Shown: positions 16,252 through 24,921 of the stretch, one piece after another
Layout: the number at the start of each line of letters is the position of its first letter
How positions within the stretch are numbered: position 1 is the stretch's first letter
NCBI RefSeq assembly: GCF_027947535.2
Contig: NZ_JAAGKO020000006.1
Coordinates: forward strand, 62,001-126,000
Direction: 5' to 3'
DNA length: 64,000 nucleotides
Origin: Streptantibioticus silvisoli
GTDB taxonomy: Bacteria > Actinomycetota > Actinomycetes > Streptomycetales > Streptomycetaceae
Translations under genes and position numbers: made by a program
The notes under the pieces: generated by a model
What the model saw: the letters and a program-made list of their open reading frames with translations, nothing else
Database searches by the model: none
What the model was told of the DNA's origin: nothing

Positions 16252-16734
16252 ATGTCTTTCAAAAACATTTTCGAGGGCGGCGGGAGTGAAGCCAGGTCCG
16301 CCGAAGAGTCCGCTCAAAAGGTTGGCGAAAACATTCCGGGTGCCTGGCCCGAATGGAAAGGGGTCGACCCGGAACTGTACGACGGAATTCGGGATGTTGA
16401 GCGCGACCCGAAGATTGTGCGTGAGACGTCACCCGAGGCGCTCCGCATCATGAACGGCTTTCTGTCCCCGTTGTTCAAGAGGACCGGGTCGGCCGCCGCC
16501 GGACAGCAGGCCACCAGCGAGGACCCCGCATCGACGGCCGGCATGGCGTCCTCGGCCGCGGGAGAGACGTTCAAGCAGGTGAAGGTGGAGATCAGGGACG
16601 AGGACCGGCCGAGGGTCAAGGGCGAGGACCTCCCGAAGGCGAGCGAGGAAGAGATGGAAGAAATGCGAAGGAATAACTCGGAAGAGGCCGCGAAAATCGA
16701 AAGGACCGACGGCGCGCCGACCAAGGGTGAGTGA
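16252..16734 (+). CDS. Small acidic protein of unknown function, partner of the downstream fusion protein
   Basis: 160 residues with no signal peptide or membrane segment. The middle (GAWPEWKGVDPELYDGIRDV) looks folded. The second half is highly charged with Glu/Lys/Arg runs (EEEMEEMRRNNSEEAAKIE) suggesting a coiled or disordered helix. The ATG follows AAGGGGAGG. The first 60 codons use more A- and T-ending codons (AAAAACATTTTC, AAAATC) than the surroundings, suggesting acquisition. The TGA overlaps a GTG that opens the reading frame of the next gene, so the two are probably co-translated. I do not recognise a family. A chaperone, antitoxin or structural partner would fit the context, but this is inference. 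Confidence 0.7.
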   Translation: MSFKNIFEGGGSEARSAEESAQKVGENIPGAWPEWKGVDPELYDGIRDVERDPKIVRETSPEALRIMNGFLSPLFKRTGSAAAGQQATSEDPASTAGMASSAAGETFKQVKVEIRDEDRPRVKGEDLPKASEEEMEEMRRNNSEEAAKIERTDGAPTKGE

Positions 16735-16778
16735 CTGCCACATCGTTGAGTTCTGCGGGAAAGGGAGGGCCCAAGGGA

Positions 16779-18689
16779 ATGGGCGATGCCAAGAAGAACA
16801 ACGTGAGTACGGCTCATCTCGGCGAACGGTACATCCGCCACCCGCTGACCGGCCGGAACCTGAAAGAGCTCGATGTCGCCACAAGGGCCCGCGCGATCCT
16901 GGAGCGGGACGGGGAGAAATTGAAGAGGAAGGCCGAGCAGAAGTCGCCGGACGGTGAGGATCGGTACGTCCACCCCATCGGGTTCTCCCTGAACAAGGGG
17001 CGGTTCCACCAATTCCCCGAGGGGGAGGCCGCAGCCCACGAGCGCGGATGGACGGCCTACATGACGGTGGGGGTGCCGCTCGTCGAAGAGCGGGCCGACA
17101 TTGCACAGCCCCCTCCTGACGTGATCTCCAAACAGACGTACGTCAACCGGACCGACCCCGTCCCCACGAAGTGGTCGCACACGGTCGAGTTCTCGATCTC
17201 GAACACGATCAGCTGGTCGCTCCAGGGGCAGATGCAGCTCACTTTCGGGGCGAAGGTCACCGCCTCGCTGCAGCAGCAACTGCAGACGAGCATGGCGGCG
17301 AACCAGTCGCAGAAGACCACCCTGAAGAACAGCAAGGACAACCAGGGCGTCGACTCCGAGTCCCAGTCGCAGTCGACCAGTACCACCACGGCCACGAGCA
17401 CCGCCACCGGCACCGGTGAGCTGTCGGCACAGCTGATGCTGGGGATCACCGCGTCGGTCAGCGGCTCGCTGACCACCGCGTTCAAGACGTCGTCCACGCT
17501 GAGCGGTGAGGTCGGCAGCCGGGTGGACGTCCTGGCCACGCAGCGGCGCCAGGTGCGGAGGTTCGACTACGAATTCCCCATCTCCTTCGGCGGGTGGGTC
17601 GCGCTGTATTACCCCGAGCCGGTGGAGGTCAAGGAGACGCCCCCGGACGGCCCGCAGGCCAAGGAGCCGGAGTACGCGAAGGTCATCGCGTGGAAGCTCG
17701 GCGAGACCGGCGCGGCCACGGACACCTTCGACCTGAACGACGAGGGCAGGCCGTTCCTGCAGAGGGGGGAAGCCGAAGTCGTCTCCACTCTCGCCGGGGT
17801 ACATGAGGTCTTCGAGCTGGAAAAACTCGAGTTCGACAGCAAGTTGCACCCTCTTCACAAGGGTGGTGGCGCACAGTCGAGTTCCCGAAAGCCTCCCGTC
17901 ACCCTCGCCGACGGGCTGGGCACGGCCGACGGCCTCGCGCTGGACCGGGCGAACGGGAAAGCGTACGTCACCGACCGGTACAACAGCGGCAGACTGCTGA
18001 AGGTGGATCTCGCCGACGCCGGCGACGGCACCGAATGGGTCCTGGCGACGCCGGGCCAGGTCAACGACGTGGCGCTGGATCTGCCGGGCAGCCATGCCTA
18101 CATCACCGACTACAGCGGCAAGCGCCTGTTCACGGTGGACCTGGCCGACCGCTCCGCCCCTCCGGTCGTGATCGCCGAGGGCATGTACGCCTACGGCGTC
18201 GCCCTGGACCTGCCGGGCGGCCGGGCCTACGTCACCGACGTGGAGAACGGCCGGCTGATCGAGTACGGCCTGAACGGCCGCCCCGCGCAGCAGCAGCGAA
18301 CCTGGAACGTGCCCAGGGCCGCCGGGGTGGCGCTGGCCGAGGGCAGGGCGTACGTCGGTCAGTACGACCTCGGCGGGCTGTACGAGGTCGACCTGACGGC
18401 AGACGGCACCACCCCGCGCACCGTGGCCACCCAGCTCGGGTGCAGCGTCCGGGTGGCACTGGACGGCGCGGGCCACGCGTACGTCTGCGACTCGTCCGGC
18501 GGCAAGGTGCACGAGGTCGTCGTGGCCGACGGCGAGGCCAAGGGCCATCAGCGCGTGGTGGCCGACGGCCTGGGCAACGTCAGCGGCATCGAGCTCGACC
18601 GCGACAACGGCCTGATCTACGTCAGCGACCGGCAGGGCAAGCTGCTGCGGATCTCCGGCGTACTGCGGGGCGCCCCAACACCGTCGTAG
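16779..18689 (+). CDS. Possible aerolysin-like pore-former fused to a beta-propeller
   Basis: 636 residues from ATG 16779 (GGGAGG ten bases upstream); an in-frame GTG at 16731, overlapping the previous stop, would add 16 residues. Residues 1-115 are charged and partly helical. Residues about 120-290 are long alternating Ser/Thr/Gln-rich beta-strands (HTVEFSISNTISWSLQGQ, then a Ser/Thr run, then LSAQLMLGITASVSGSLTT), ending in FDYEFPISFGGWVALYYPEPV. This pattern resembles the stem of ETX/MTX2-aerolysin-like pore-formers. Residues about 372-636 hold six repeats of the form GVALD..GRAYVTD...GRL..VDL, i.e. an SMP-30/NHL-like six-bladed propeller that could bind a ligand. No signal peptide is present. 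The pore-former assignment is by pattern only; the propeller is firm. Confidence 0.7.
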   Translation: MGDAKKNNVSTAHLGERYIRHPLTGRNLKELDVATRARAILERDGEKLKRKAEQKSPDGEDRYVHPIGFSLNKGRFHQFPEGEAAAHERGWTAYMTVGVPLVEERADIAQPPPDVISKQTYVNRTDPVPTKWSHTVEFSISNTISWSLQGQMQLTFGAKVTASLQQQLQTSMAANQSQKTTLKNSKDNQGVDSESQSQSTSTTTATSTATGTGELSAQLMLGITASVSGSLTTAFKTSSTLSGEVGSRVDVLATQRRQVRRFDYEFPISFGGWVALYYPEPVEVKETPPDGPQAKEPEYAKVIAWKLGETGAATDTFDLNDEGRPFLQRGEAEVVSTLAGVHEVFELEKLEFDSKLHPLHKGGGAQSSSRKPPVTLADGLGTADGLALDRANGKAYVTDRYNSGRLLKVDLADAGDGTEWVLATPGQVNDVALDLPGSHAYITDYSGKRLFTVDLADRSAPPVVIAEGMYAYGVALDLPGGRAYVTDVENGRLIEYGLNGRPAQQQRTWNVPRAAGVALAEGRAYVGQYDLGGLYEVDLTADGTTPRTVATQLGCSVRVALDGAGHAYVCDSSGGKVHEVVVADGEAKGHQRVVADGLGNVSGIELDRDNGLIYVSDRQGKLLRISGVLRGAPTPS

Positions 18690-18787
18690 CGAGGCGCGGC
18701 CTCCGCAGGGGCTCGGACGACCGTGCTCACGGCATGCCCGATGCGACCGCGCGGGCCATGGCCCGGTAGGCCCTCGGGACCGGACCG

Positions 18788-19030
18788 AACTGTTGATGGT
18801 GCGTTCGACGGTGTTGCGGAGCTTGTACAGCTGCCGGTCGAAGGTGACGGGCCGTCCGCCGCGTGAGCCGCGCTCCTTGCGGTGGGCGGCCTGATCCCTC
18901 TTCTCGGGAACGACCGCTTCGATCCCGCGTTCGCGCAGGTGGGAACGGTTCTTGCGGGACGAGTACGCCTTGCCGCCGGCGACTGCGCCGGGACGGGAAC
19001 GCGGATCCTGTTCAGGACGCCCTCACCCAT
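18788..19030 (-). pseudogene. IS5-family transposase remnant
   Basis: On the minus strand, GGKAYSSRKNRSHLRERGIE, continuing EAVVPEKRDQAAHRKERGSRGG and RPVTFDRQLYKLRNTVERTIN, is the C-terminal DDE region of an IS5/IS1112-type transposase, including the final catalytic Glu region (NTVERTIN). The preceding part (VLNRIRVP) is in another frame, and both the N-terminus and the normal C-terminal tail are missing. It is truncated, frameshifted and inactive. No terminal inverted repeats were recognised. Confidence 0.8.
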
Positions 19031-19088
19031 TTCATGATCCGCCGACCGAGACCTGCGTCACCGTCCACAACCTCCCGGGACAGAACAC

Positions 19089-19787
19089 CTAGCCGTCGGT
19101 CCCGCCGGACCGGTCGGCCAGGCCGTGCCGCCAGGCCCAGGCGATCAGGGCGGCGCGGTCGTCCATCGCGAGCTTGGCGAGCACGTGGTTGAGGTGGGTC
19201 TTGACCGTCGCCTCGCTGACCACCATCTCCTTGGCCACCTGCCGGTTGTTGAGGCCCTGGGCGACGAGCCGGACGACGTCGATCTGACGGCGCGTCAATC
19301 CCTCAGCCGCCAGCGGCAGTTCGGTCGAGAGCGTCGGCAACGGGGCTGCGGCGCGGGCGGTCGGCTCGTTGACGAGCAACTGGATCAGCCGCCGCTGCAC
19401 CGCGGGGTCGAGGACGGTGTGTCCGGCGGCCACATCGCGGACCGCGGCGAGCAGTGCCTCGCTGGTGGCGTCCTTCGTCAGGTAGCCGGCGGCGCCCGCC
19501 CGCAACGCCGGCAGCACCGCGTCGTCGTCGGCGTACGTGGTGAGGATCAGCACCCGGACACCGATGCCCGCGGAGACCACCCGGGCGGTCACCTCGGCGC
19601 CGTCCAGTACGGGCATCCGCAGGTCGACGAGGGCGACGTCGGGCCGCAGCTCCGAGGCCAGCCGTACCGCCGTACCCCCGTCGCCCGCCTCGCCGACCAC
19701 CTCGATGTCGTCGGCCGAGGACAGGAGCAGGACCACCCCGTCGCGCACCACCGCCTGATCGTCGGCCACCAGCACCCGAATCGTCAC
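19089..19787 (-). CDS. NarL/FixJ-family response regulator
   Basis: 232 residues. The receiver domain (1-120) has the acidic pair in LVADD, phospho-acceptor Asp55 in VALVDLRMP, the switch Thr in LILTTYADDD and Lys in GYLTKD. The C-terminal LuxR-type HTH (about 165-230) reads LTRRQIDVVRLVAQGLNNRQVAKEMVVSEATVKTHLNHVLAKL. GTG 19787 is chosen since the receiver starts there and GGCGGAGC precedes it. It lies 155 bases downstream of a sensor kinase on the same strand and is its likely phospho-partner. Targets are not evident. Confidence 0.92.
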   Translation of the reverse strand: MTIRVLVADDQAVVRDGVVLLLSSADDIEVVGEAGDGGTAVRLASELRPDVALVDLRMPVLDGAEVTARVVSAGIGVRVLILTTYADDDAVLPALRAGAAGYLTKDATSEALLAAVRDVAAGHTVLDPAVQRRLIQLLVNEPTARAAAPLPTLSTELPLAAEGLTRRQIDVVRLVAQGLNNRQVAKEMVVSEATVKTHLNHVLAKLAMDDRAALIAWAWRHGLADRSGGTDG

Positions 19788-19942
19788 CGCTCCGCCTTCC
19801 CCGCGCACGTTCGGCGTCCGGCGCCCGGACGGCAGCCGAGCCGCTCACGCCCCCATCTTCCCGCCGACGCGCCCTGCCGTTCGCATGCCCTCCGGTTTGA
19901 TGGACCGCGGTCGGGCCGGGCTGCCGCGTCGGCCGCCCGTGC

Positions 19943-21100
19943 CTACCCCGCCCCGCTCACCGGCACCCGCACCTCTATCCGCCAGCCGTTGCCGCTCGGG
20001 TCCGGTCCGGCGTCCACCGTTCCGCCGACCGCCTCGATCCGCTCGCTCATGCTCCGCAGCCCCGTGCCGCTGCCCATGACCCCCGACGGGCGGTGCCCGG
20101 CCGGCAGGCCGTGGTCGCGGACGGCGACCCGCAGCGCCCGCTCCTCCCAGGCCACCCGCACCTCGATCGCGCTGCCGGTGGCGTAGCGGGTCGCGTTGGT
20201 CATGGCCTCCTGCACCGCCCGGTACACCGCGTGGCCCGCCTCGGGGCCGAGCCGGCCGGGGTGGCCGGTGACCTGGAGGTCCGCGTCGCCGGGGAAGCCG
20301 CCGACCAGCGCCTTGAGGTCGTCGACACCGCGCAGGTGCGGCAGGCGCAGGGCGTCCACCGCGGCGCGCGCCTCCTGGACGCCGTCGCGGGCGAGACCGG
20401 CGGCACGGTCGAGGGGCCCGGTCAGCGAGGCGGGGGAGTTCTCGCGGCGGGCGATCGCGCGGATGGCCTGCAGGTGCACGGAGAGGCCGGCGAGGCTGTG
20501 CGCGAGCACGTCGTGCATCTCCCGGGCGATCCGGTTGCGTTCCTCGGTCGCCGCCGCCTCCTGCTGCGCCTGCCGGGACGCCTCCACCTCGGCCAGCAGC
20601 GCGACGGCCCGGTCCCGTTCGGCCTCCAGGGCGCTGTGCGCGACGGACCGGTCCGCGATGAACCAGGCCCCCACGCCCGCGAGCAGGCCGCCCAGGCTGC
20701 CGGAGACGGCCATGATGGTCAGCCCGAACGCGATCGACACCGTTCCGACGGCCGCGATGCGCGCCGGGCCCGCCGGAATGCACAGGGGCAGGACGGAGAC
20801 GCCGGCCAGCGCCGGGACCTCGCCGAGGCCGCTCGGCGACAACGCGATGGCGGCCAGTCCGGAGCCGATGGTGACCGCCACCGCGAAGCCGGCCGAGTAC
20901 GAGGGCCGGGTCTGCCGGGACGCCAGCATGCCGAGTTCGGCGCACAGCACCAGCACGCCGACGATGAGCCGGCGGGTCGGGTCGGAGGCCGCGAGCACGG
21001 TCACCGCCCCGCACGCGAGCATCGCGACCACGCCGGTCAGGGCGCGGTGGTCGAAAGGCCGCCACCGGCTCGTGCCGGCGCCGCGCTCCTTGGTCAACAT
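19943..21100 (-). CDS. Two-component sensor histidine kinase (HisKA_3 type)
   Basis: 385 residues. About four to five membrane segments occupy residues 20-150 with little extracellular sequence, so the signal is probably sensed in or at the membrane. The HisKA_3 dimerisation helix reads TEERNRIAREMHDVLAHSLAGL, with phospho-acceptor His196. The ATPase domain has the N-box EAMTNATRYA, and the G-box appears as GSGTGLRSMSERIEAVGG. It pairs with the NarL-type regulator downstream. The ATG at 21098-21100 has no obvious Shine-Dalgarno. Confidence 0.92.
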   Translation of the reverse strand: MLTKERGAGTSRWRPFDHRALTGVVAMLACGAVTVLAASDPTRRLIVGVLVLCAELGMLASRQTRPSYSAGFAVAVTIGSGLAAIALSPSGLGEVPALAGVSVLPLCIPAGPARIAAVGTVSIAFGLTIMAVSGSLGGLLAGVGAWFIADRSVAHSALEAERDRAVALLAEVEASRQAQQEAAATEERNRIAREMHDVLAHSLAGLSVHLQAIRAIARRENSPASLTGPLDRAAGLARDGVQEARAAVDALRLPHLRGVDDLKALVGGFPGDADLQVTGHPGRLGPEAGHAVYRAVQEAMTNATRYATGSAIEVRVAWEERALRVAVRDHGLPAGHRPSGVMGSGTGLRSMSERIEAVGGTVDAGPDPSGNGWRIEVRVPVSGAG

Positions 21101-21246
21101 CCCGGGGTCCTATCGGTCGGCGGCCGGCACCATCTGTCGGGCGGCGGCAGGTCCAGCCGGTCGGCGTCCCCGACCGGTCCACCGGGTCCCCCCGGTCCGT
21201 CACCGGCTGTCGGCAGCCGGCTACCGGAGGCCCGGGGCCGGCGGTT

Positions 21247-21274
21247 GGTTACCGGCTACCGGTCGCCGGTAACC
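21247..21274. terminator. Hairpin terminator
   Basis: A perfect 10-bp stem, GGTTACCGGC paired with GCCGGTAACC, with an 8-base loop. It lies between the membrane-protein stop and the histidine-kinase start, both genes on the minus strand. Confidence 0.65.
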
Positions 21275-21310
21275 GGTCCGAGCCGGTTCGAGCCGGTTCG
21301 AGCCGGTCCG
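21271..21310. repeat. 10-bp tandem repeat AGCCGGTTCG
   Basis: Four consecutive units: AACCGGTCCG, AGCCGGTTCG, AGCCGGTTCG and AGCCGGTCCG. They abut the terminator hairpin. Confidence 0.8.
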
Positions 21311-21327
21311 CGGGCTTGCGGGCCGCG

Positions 21328-21879
21328 TCAGACGTAGGTGTCGGGCCGGGCCGCGGGGACCGGGCTGAGCTGCTCCTCCTGGCGGGCGAGGGCGGTGATG
21401 CGCTGGCCTCGGACGACGATCGTACCCAGCCGGACGATGACCTCACCGAAGGCCATCAGGATGAGCGCTGTCACCCAGGCCTGTCCGCTGGTGATGTCGT
21501 GGGCGACGGAGAAGTGCGCGAGGTGGGTGGCACCGGAGGTGTGCGAGGACCAGACGGCGAAGCCGAGCCGGAAGCCCATGCTGATCACCCACAGGGCCAC
21601 CGCGCTGAGGCTGGCCTTGATCCGTACCTGTCCGGCCGTGTACCGGACCCGGGTGAGCAGGCCGCCAGCCAGGCCGAAGACGACCCCGACCGCCGTGAAC
21701 GACCCGATCAGCACGAGATCGTTGCCGGCCGTCGGCACGCTGTGCAGGTATTGGCTGGCCGCCCAGCCGATCAACGCCAGCGGCAGCAGGATGGTGCGGG
21801 CGGTCAGCCGTGCCTCCCGCAGCTGGCGGAAGACGATGAGGAGGAGGGCGATGTCGATGATCCAGTCGGAGAGGCTCAT
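21328..21879 (-). CDS. Integral membrane protein, unknown function
   Basis: 183 residues with about five hydrophobic segments (WIIDIALLLIVF, TILLPLALIGWAASQYL, VLIGSFTAVGVVFGLAGG, ASLSAVALWVISMGF, WVTALILMAFGEVIVRL) and a basic cytoplasmic loop RQLREARLTART. The ATG at 21877-21879 is chosen because the hydrophobic protein starts there; the 40 preceding codons are open but low-complexity. The layout loosely recalls CcdC/DUF1453-type proteins, which is only a guess. Confidence 0.7.
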   Translation of the reverse strand: MSLSDWIIDIALLLIVFRQLREARLTARTILLPLALIGWAASQYLHSVPTAGNDLVLIGSFTAVGVVFGLAGGLLTRVRYTAGQVRIKASLSAVALWVISMGFRLGFAVWSSHTSGATHLAHFSVAHDITSGQAWVTALILMAFGEVIVRLGTIVVRGQRITALARQEEQLSPVPAARPDTYV

Positions 21880-22446
21880 GCATTCGACTATCCGGCGTGC
21901 GGCTCCGAATACCTTCAACCCGTGGGTGGAACCCGGGTTGAACCCCGCGGGCCTGCGGGTGACGGGGTAAGGGCGACGGATCACGTCCCCTGCCCGCATC
22001 GCATCTCCTGCTCGCCGGCGCGGCGGCCGGTGCCGGACGGGGTGAGGCTCTCCCGGGGAGGTGGCTCGCCCCTTCCGGTGACGGCGTCGCCGGTATGATC
22101 ATCTTCGGCATGATGGCGACACCGGGTGGCCGGATCGCGGTGGGTGCCGTGGATCGCGGCACCTCTGCGGTACCCGCTGACGGCGGCGCTCGGCGGTGGG
22201 CGTCCGGGGGCGTCCGGCGATGGACCGCGGAGGGCATCCGGCGGTGGACCGCGGTGGGCGGATGCCGTCGTCCGTACAGGCGGCCGGGACGGGGTACCCG
22301 GTCCTCGTGCGCGGGCGGTGGCCGTCCGGGCATGGCTCCCGTGGAGCCGTCCCGCCACTCGTTCCGGGCTCCGGTCACGGGACGGGACCGACAGAGACGC
22401 CGCCGCGCGCGGCGCCGCAGCGAACAGGATTTATGGGGTACATGCC
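21880..22446. other. Intergenic region with short repeats
   Basis: Bases 22190-22270 contain GGCGGTGGACCGCGG(T/A)GGGC-type repeats (gcgatggaccgcggaggg, gcggtggaccgcggtggg). No supportable gene. It lies between a leftward membrane-protein gene and a rightward dehydrogenase gene, so both promoters should be here, but neither is obvious. Confidence 0.4.
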
Positions 22447-23271
22447 ATGACGCAGAAGGTCTGGTTCATCACCGGTGTCTCGCGCGGTTTCGGCCGTGAG
22501 TGGGCGCTCGCGGCGTTGGAACGCGGTGACTCGGTCGCGGGGACCGCGCGTGACCTGTCCACGGTGGACGACATCGTCGCCGCGCACGGGGAGCGTTTCC
22601 TGCCGCTGAAGCTCGACGTCACCGACCGTGATGCCGACTTCGCCGCGGTCCGTGAGGCGCACGAACGGTTCGGCCGCCTCGACGTCGTGGTCAACAACGC
22701 CGGGTACGGCCACTTCGGGCTGGTCGAGGAGCTGACGGAGGCCGAGGCCCGCGCGCAGCTGGAGACCAACCTGTTCGGCGCGCTGTGGGTCACCCAGGCG
22801 GCCCTGCCGTACCTGCGCGAACAGGGCAGCGGCCACATCCTCCAGGTCTCCTCGATCGGCGGGATCAGCGCGTTCCCGCTGGTGGGGATCTACCACGCGT
22901 CGAAGTGGGCGCTCGAGGGGATCAGCCAGTCGCTGTCGCAGGAGGTGGCGCAGTTCGGTGTGAAGGTCACACTGATCGAGCCCGGCGGGTTCGCCACGGA
23001 CTGGTCCGGCCCCTCCTCCCGCCGCTCCGAGCCGCTGCCGGCGTACGCCGAGTTCCACGAGCAGGTGCAGGAACAGCGCCGCAAGCGCGTAGGAACCCCG
23101 GGCGACCCGAAGGCGTCCGCCGAGGCCGTACTGCGCATCGTCGACGCGGACGAGCCCCCGCTGCGCTGCTTCCTGGGCACCGCACCGCTGGGCATCGCGA
23201 AGGCCGACTACGAGCAGCGCCTGGCAACGTGGGAGAAGTGGCAGCCGATCGCGGAAGCCGCCCAGGGCTGA
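22447..23271 (+). CDS. Short-chain dehydrogenase/reductase (classical SDR)
   Basis: 274 residues with all classical SDR features: cofactor loop TGVSRGFG (residues 9-16), NNAG (83-86), a Ser in QVSSIGG (about 135), and the catalytic YxxxK as YHASK (Tyr149, Lys153). The second strand ends GTARD, with an Arg favouring NADPH over NADH. The C-terminal part (EPGGFATDW, later PPLRCFLG) matches the common actinobacterial 'SDR family oxidoreductase' group; the substrate is unknown. It is monocistronic, with GGGG seven to ten bases before the ATG. Confidence 0.9.
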   Translation: MTQKVWFITGVSRGFGREWALAALERGDSVAGTARDLSTVDDIVAAHGERFLPLKLDVTDRDADFAAVREAHERFGRLDVVVNNAGYGHFGLVEELTEAEARAQLETNLFGALWVTQAALPYLREQGSGHILQVSSIGGISAFPLVGIYHASKWALEGISQSLSQEVAQFGVKVTLIEPGGFATDWSGPSSRRSEPLPAYAEFHEQVQEQRRKRVGTPGDPKASAEAVLRIVDADEPPLRCFLGTAPLGIAKADYEQRLATWEKWQPIAEAAQG

Positions 23272-23688
23272 GGCGGCGGGTCACGGGTTAACGGTCCCTC
23301 AGCCGATCCACCGGCCTCCTCCCGCGGTCCGGGGGGATGAGGTTGGTGGCGGTGGGGGGGGGGGGGGGGGGGGGGAGGTCGGCACCGATGCCGGCACCGG
23401 CCCGTGCGGATGGCGCCGGGCCGGTATCGCGGTGCGTGGGTATCGCGCTGCGTGGGCGGCGCCGTGCTGCGGGGCCGGCCGGGGGAGCGGCACGTGAAGC
23501 CGAAGACGCCCCGGAGGTGCGACGGGGCCCAGCAGGCTGGCGGAGGTGCGACGGCGCCCAGCATGCCGGCGTCCGCGTGCCGAACCCAGGGATGCGCGTC
23601 GCACGCGTAGGGCCGTAAGGCCGTCGATCCCGGGGCCGTGACGCAGTCCGTCCCACGAGCCCGATCCGCATCTCGTGCGAACAGCGGT
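23272..23688. other. Intergenic region containing a G homopolymer
   Basis: It lies between the convergent dehydrogenase gene and an unknown gene. Apart from the G22 run at 23354-23375 and short CGGTGCGTGGGTATCGCG-like repeats near 23430, nothing was recognised, and there is no clear terminator. Confidence 0.4.
23354..23375 (+). repeat. 22-base poly-G homopolymer
   Basis: An uninterrupted run of 22 G between GGCGGT and AGGTCGG in a non-coding gap. It is either a hypermutable tract or a sequencing/assembly artefact. Confidence 0.9.
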
Positions 23689-24432
23689 TCAGTTGTGGAC
23701 GCGGTCGTAGGCGAAGGCGAGCAGGTCGTCCAGGGTGATGTCGGTCGGCGCGGCGGTGGGGTCGGTCGAGTCGGCGTACCACCAGCCGTCGGACCAGCGC
23801 ACGCGCCAGACCTTTCCGTGCCGGTTTTCGAACTCGACCAGGCTCCCTTCGCCGCCGTCCATCTCCCGCAACTCCATGGCCAGTACGTCGGGGTCGGTGA
23901 AGCCGCGGTCGGGGCCGGTGCTGCGGGACTGGGTGCGGGTGTTGATGTGGTGCATCTTCACCCAGGGCAGCGGCGGGCGGTCCTCCAGGCCGACCGGCAG
24001 CACGTCATAGCGGGCCCGCGCCTCCACCAGGTTCTCCCGTCCGGAGAACTCGCTGTCGTAGGCCGGGAAGAAGATCCGCGTATGGGGTGTCAGCTCGGGC
24101 TGCTCGACCGCGTAGAAGTCGTGGACGCGGGGCCCCACCCCGGCGAGGGCGTCGAAACGCCGCAGGCCCGGAGCGCGGAAACCGCCGGCGCGGGTCAGGT
24201 AGGGGTTTTCGGCGAACATCTCCTCCTCGTGCTCGATGGCGAAGGCCAGGACGGCCGCTGCCGCGTCGGGGTCGAACGAGTCGGTGGCGTTCACCTGGAG
24301 CAACCGCTCGCCGTCACGGGAAAGCACGCCCACGAAGTCCAGCCCCGGTGCGGGGTACCAGTGCCAGGCACCGGACCATCGGTCGAACGGCACCGCGTTG
24401 GGAAAACCGGCGATCACGCTTTTCAGGTCCAC
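23689..24432 (-). CDS. Conserved-looking protein of unknown function
   Basis: 247 residues, soluble, with no signal peptide. Rich in aromatic residues (GAWHWYPAPGLDFVGV, WRVRWSDGWWYAD) and acidic surface residues. GTG 24432 follows GAGGAG by six bases and is preferred over a start 11 codons upstream. Regular codon use and a firm ribosome binding site make it a real gene, but I do not recognise its family. Next to it on the plus strand lies an integrase fragment, so it may belong to a degraded mobile region. Confidence 0.7.
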   Translation of the reverse strand: MDLKSVIAGFPNAVPFDRWSGAWHWYPAPGLDFVGVLSRDGERLLQVNATDSFDPDAAAAVLAFAIEHEEEMFAENPYLTRAGGFRAPGLRRFDALAGVGPRVHDFYAVEQPELTPHTRIFFPAYDSEFSGRENLVEARARYDVLPVGLEDRPPLPWVKMHHINTRTQSRSTGPDRGFTDPDVLAMELREMDGGEGSLVEFENRHGKVWRVRWSDGWWYADSTDPTAAPTDITLDDLLAFAYDRVHN

Positions 24433-24468
24433 CTCGAACTCCTCATCACCGCGACAGCCTGACACCAG

Positions 24469-24752
24469 CTGAGCGCGCTGTTCGACCTCGCCCCGCGCAC
24501 CGGACTCCGCAAAGGCGCATTCCTCGGACCACGCTGGGCAGACCTCGACCCGGCCGGGCGGAAGCGTCCAGCATCGGCTATGCCGTCCAACGCACCATCA
24601 GCGCCGGCCCGATCGTCGTTCTCAACCAGCCTGTGAACGGGGGACCGTTCTACGTGGTGGCGACGCAGTGCCAATGGCACGAGGATCGGGAATGGGTGGA
24701 CGCTCCTACGCACTTCGCTCCGTTCCGCGGTGTGAGTGGCGCCACGCTCTGA
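24469..24752 (+). pseudogene. Tyrosine recombinase (phage-type integrase) fragment
   Basis: LFDLAPRTGLRKGAFLGPRW followed by ADLDPAG matches the catalytic-Arg block of tyrosine integrases (A.RTGLR.GELLGLRWADLD). A frameshift near 24560 is needed to continue into EASSIGYAVQRTIS, which matches the next family segment (GTASIRRTLQRT). The following residues to the TGA (ending THFAPFRGVSGATL) are not integrase-like, so the piece is fused to unrelated sequence. It is certainly non-functional. Confidence 0.7.
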
Positions 24753-24921
24753 ACGTCACCCGGAAGTCGGTCTGCTGCGGAAACGGGAGGACCCCCGCTC
24801 CGCACACCCCCCGGGAGGATCCCGCACCGAGCTCGTCCCGGCACAGCCCCACCGCGTACGCTCGCGATCTCGCCGGAACGTCCTTGGCGATGCTCAGTGA
24901 ACTGCCCTGCTGGAGGCTCCC

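Noticed and set aside
16314-18548. A 744-codon minus-strand frame opposite the pore-former/propeller pair
   Set aside because: The sense strand has two well-started genes and real propeller repeats; the antisense product has no recognisable motif.
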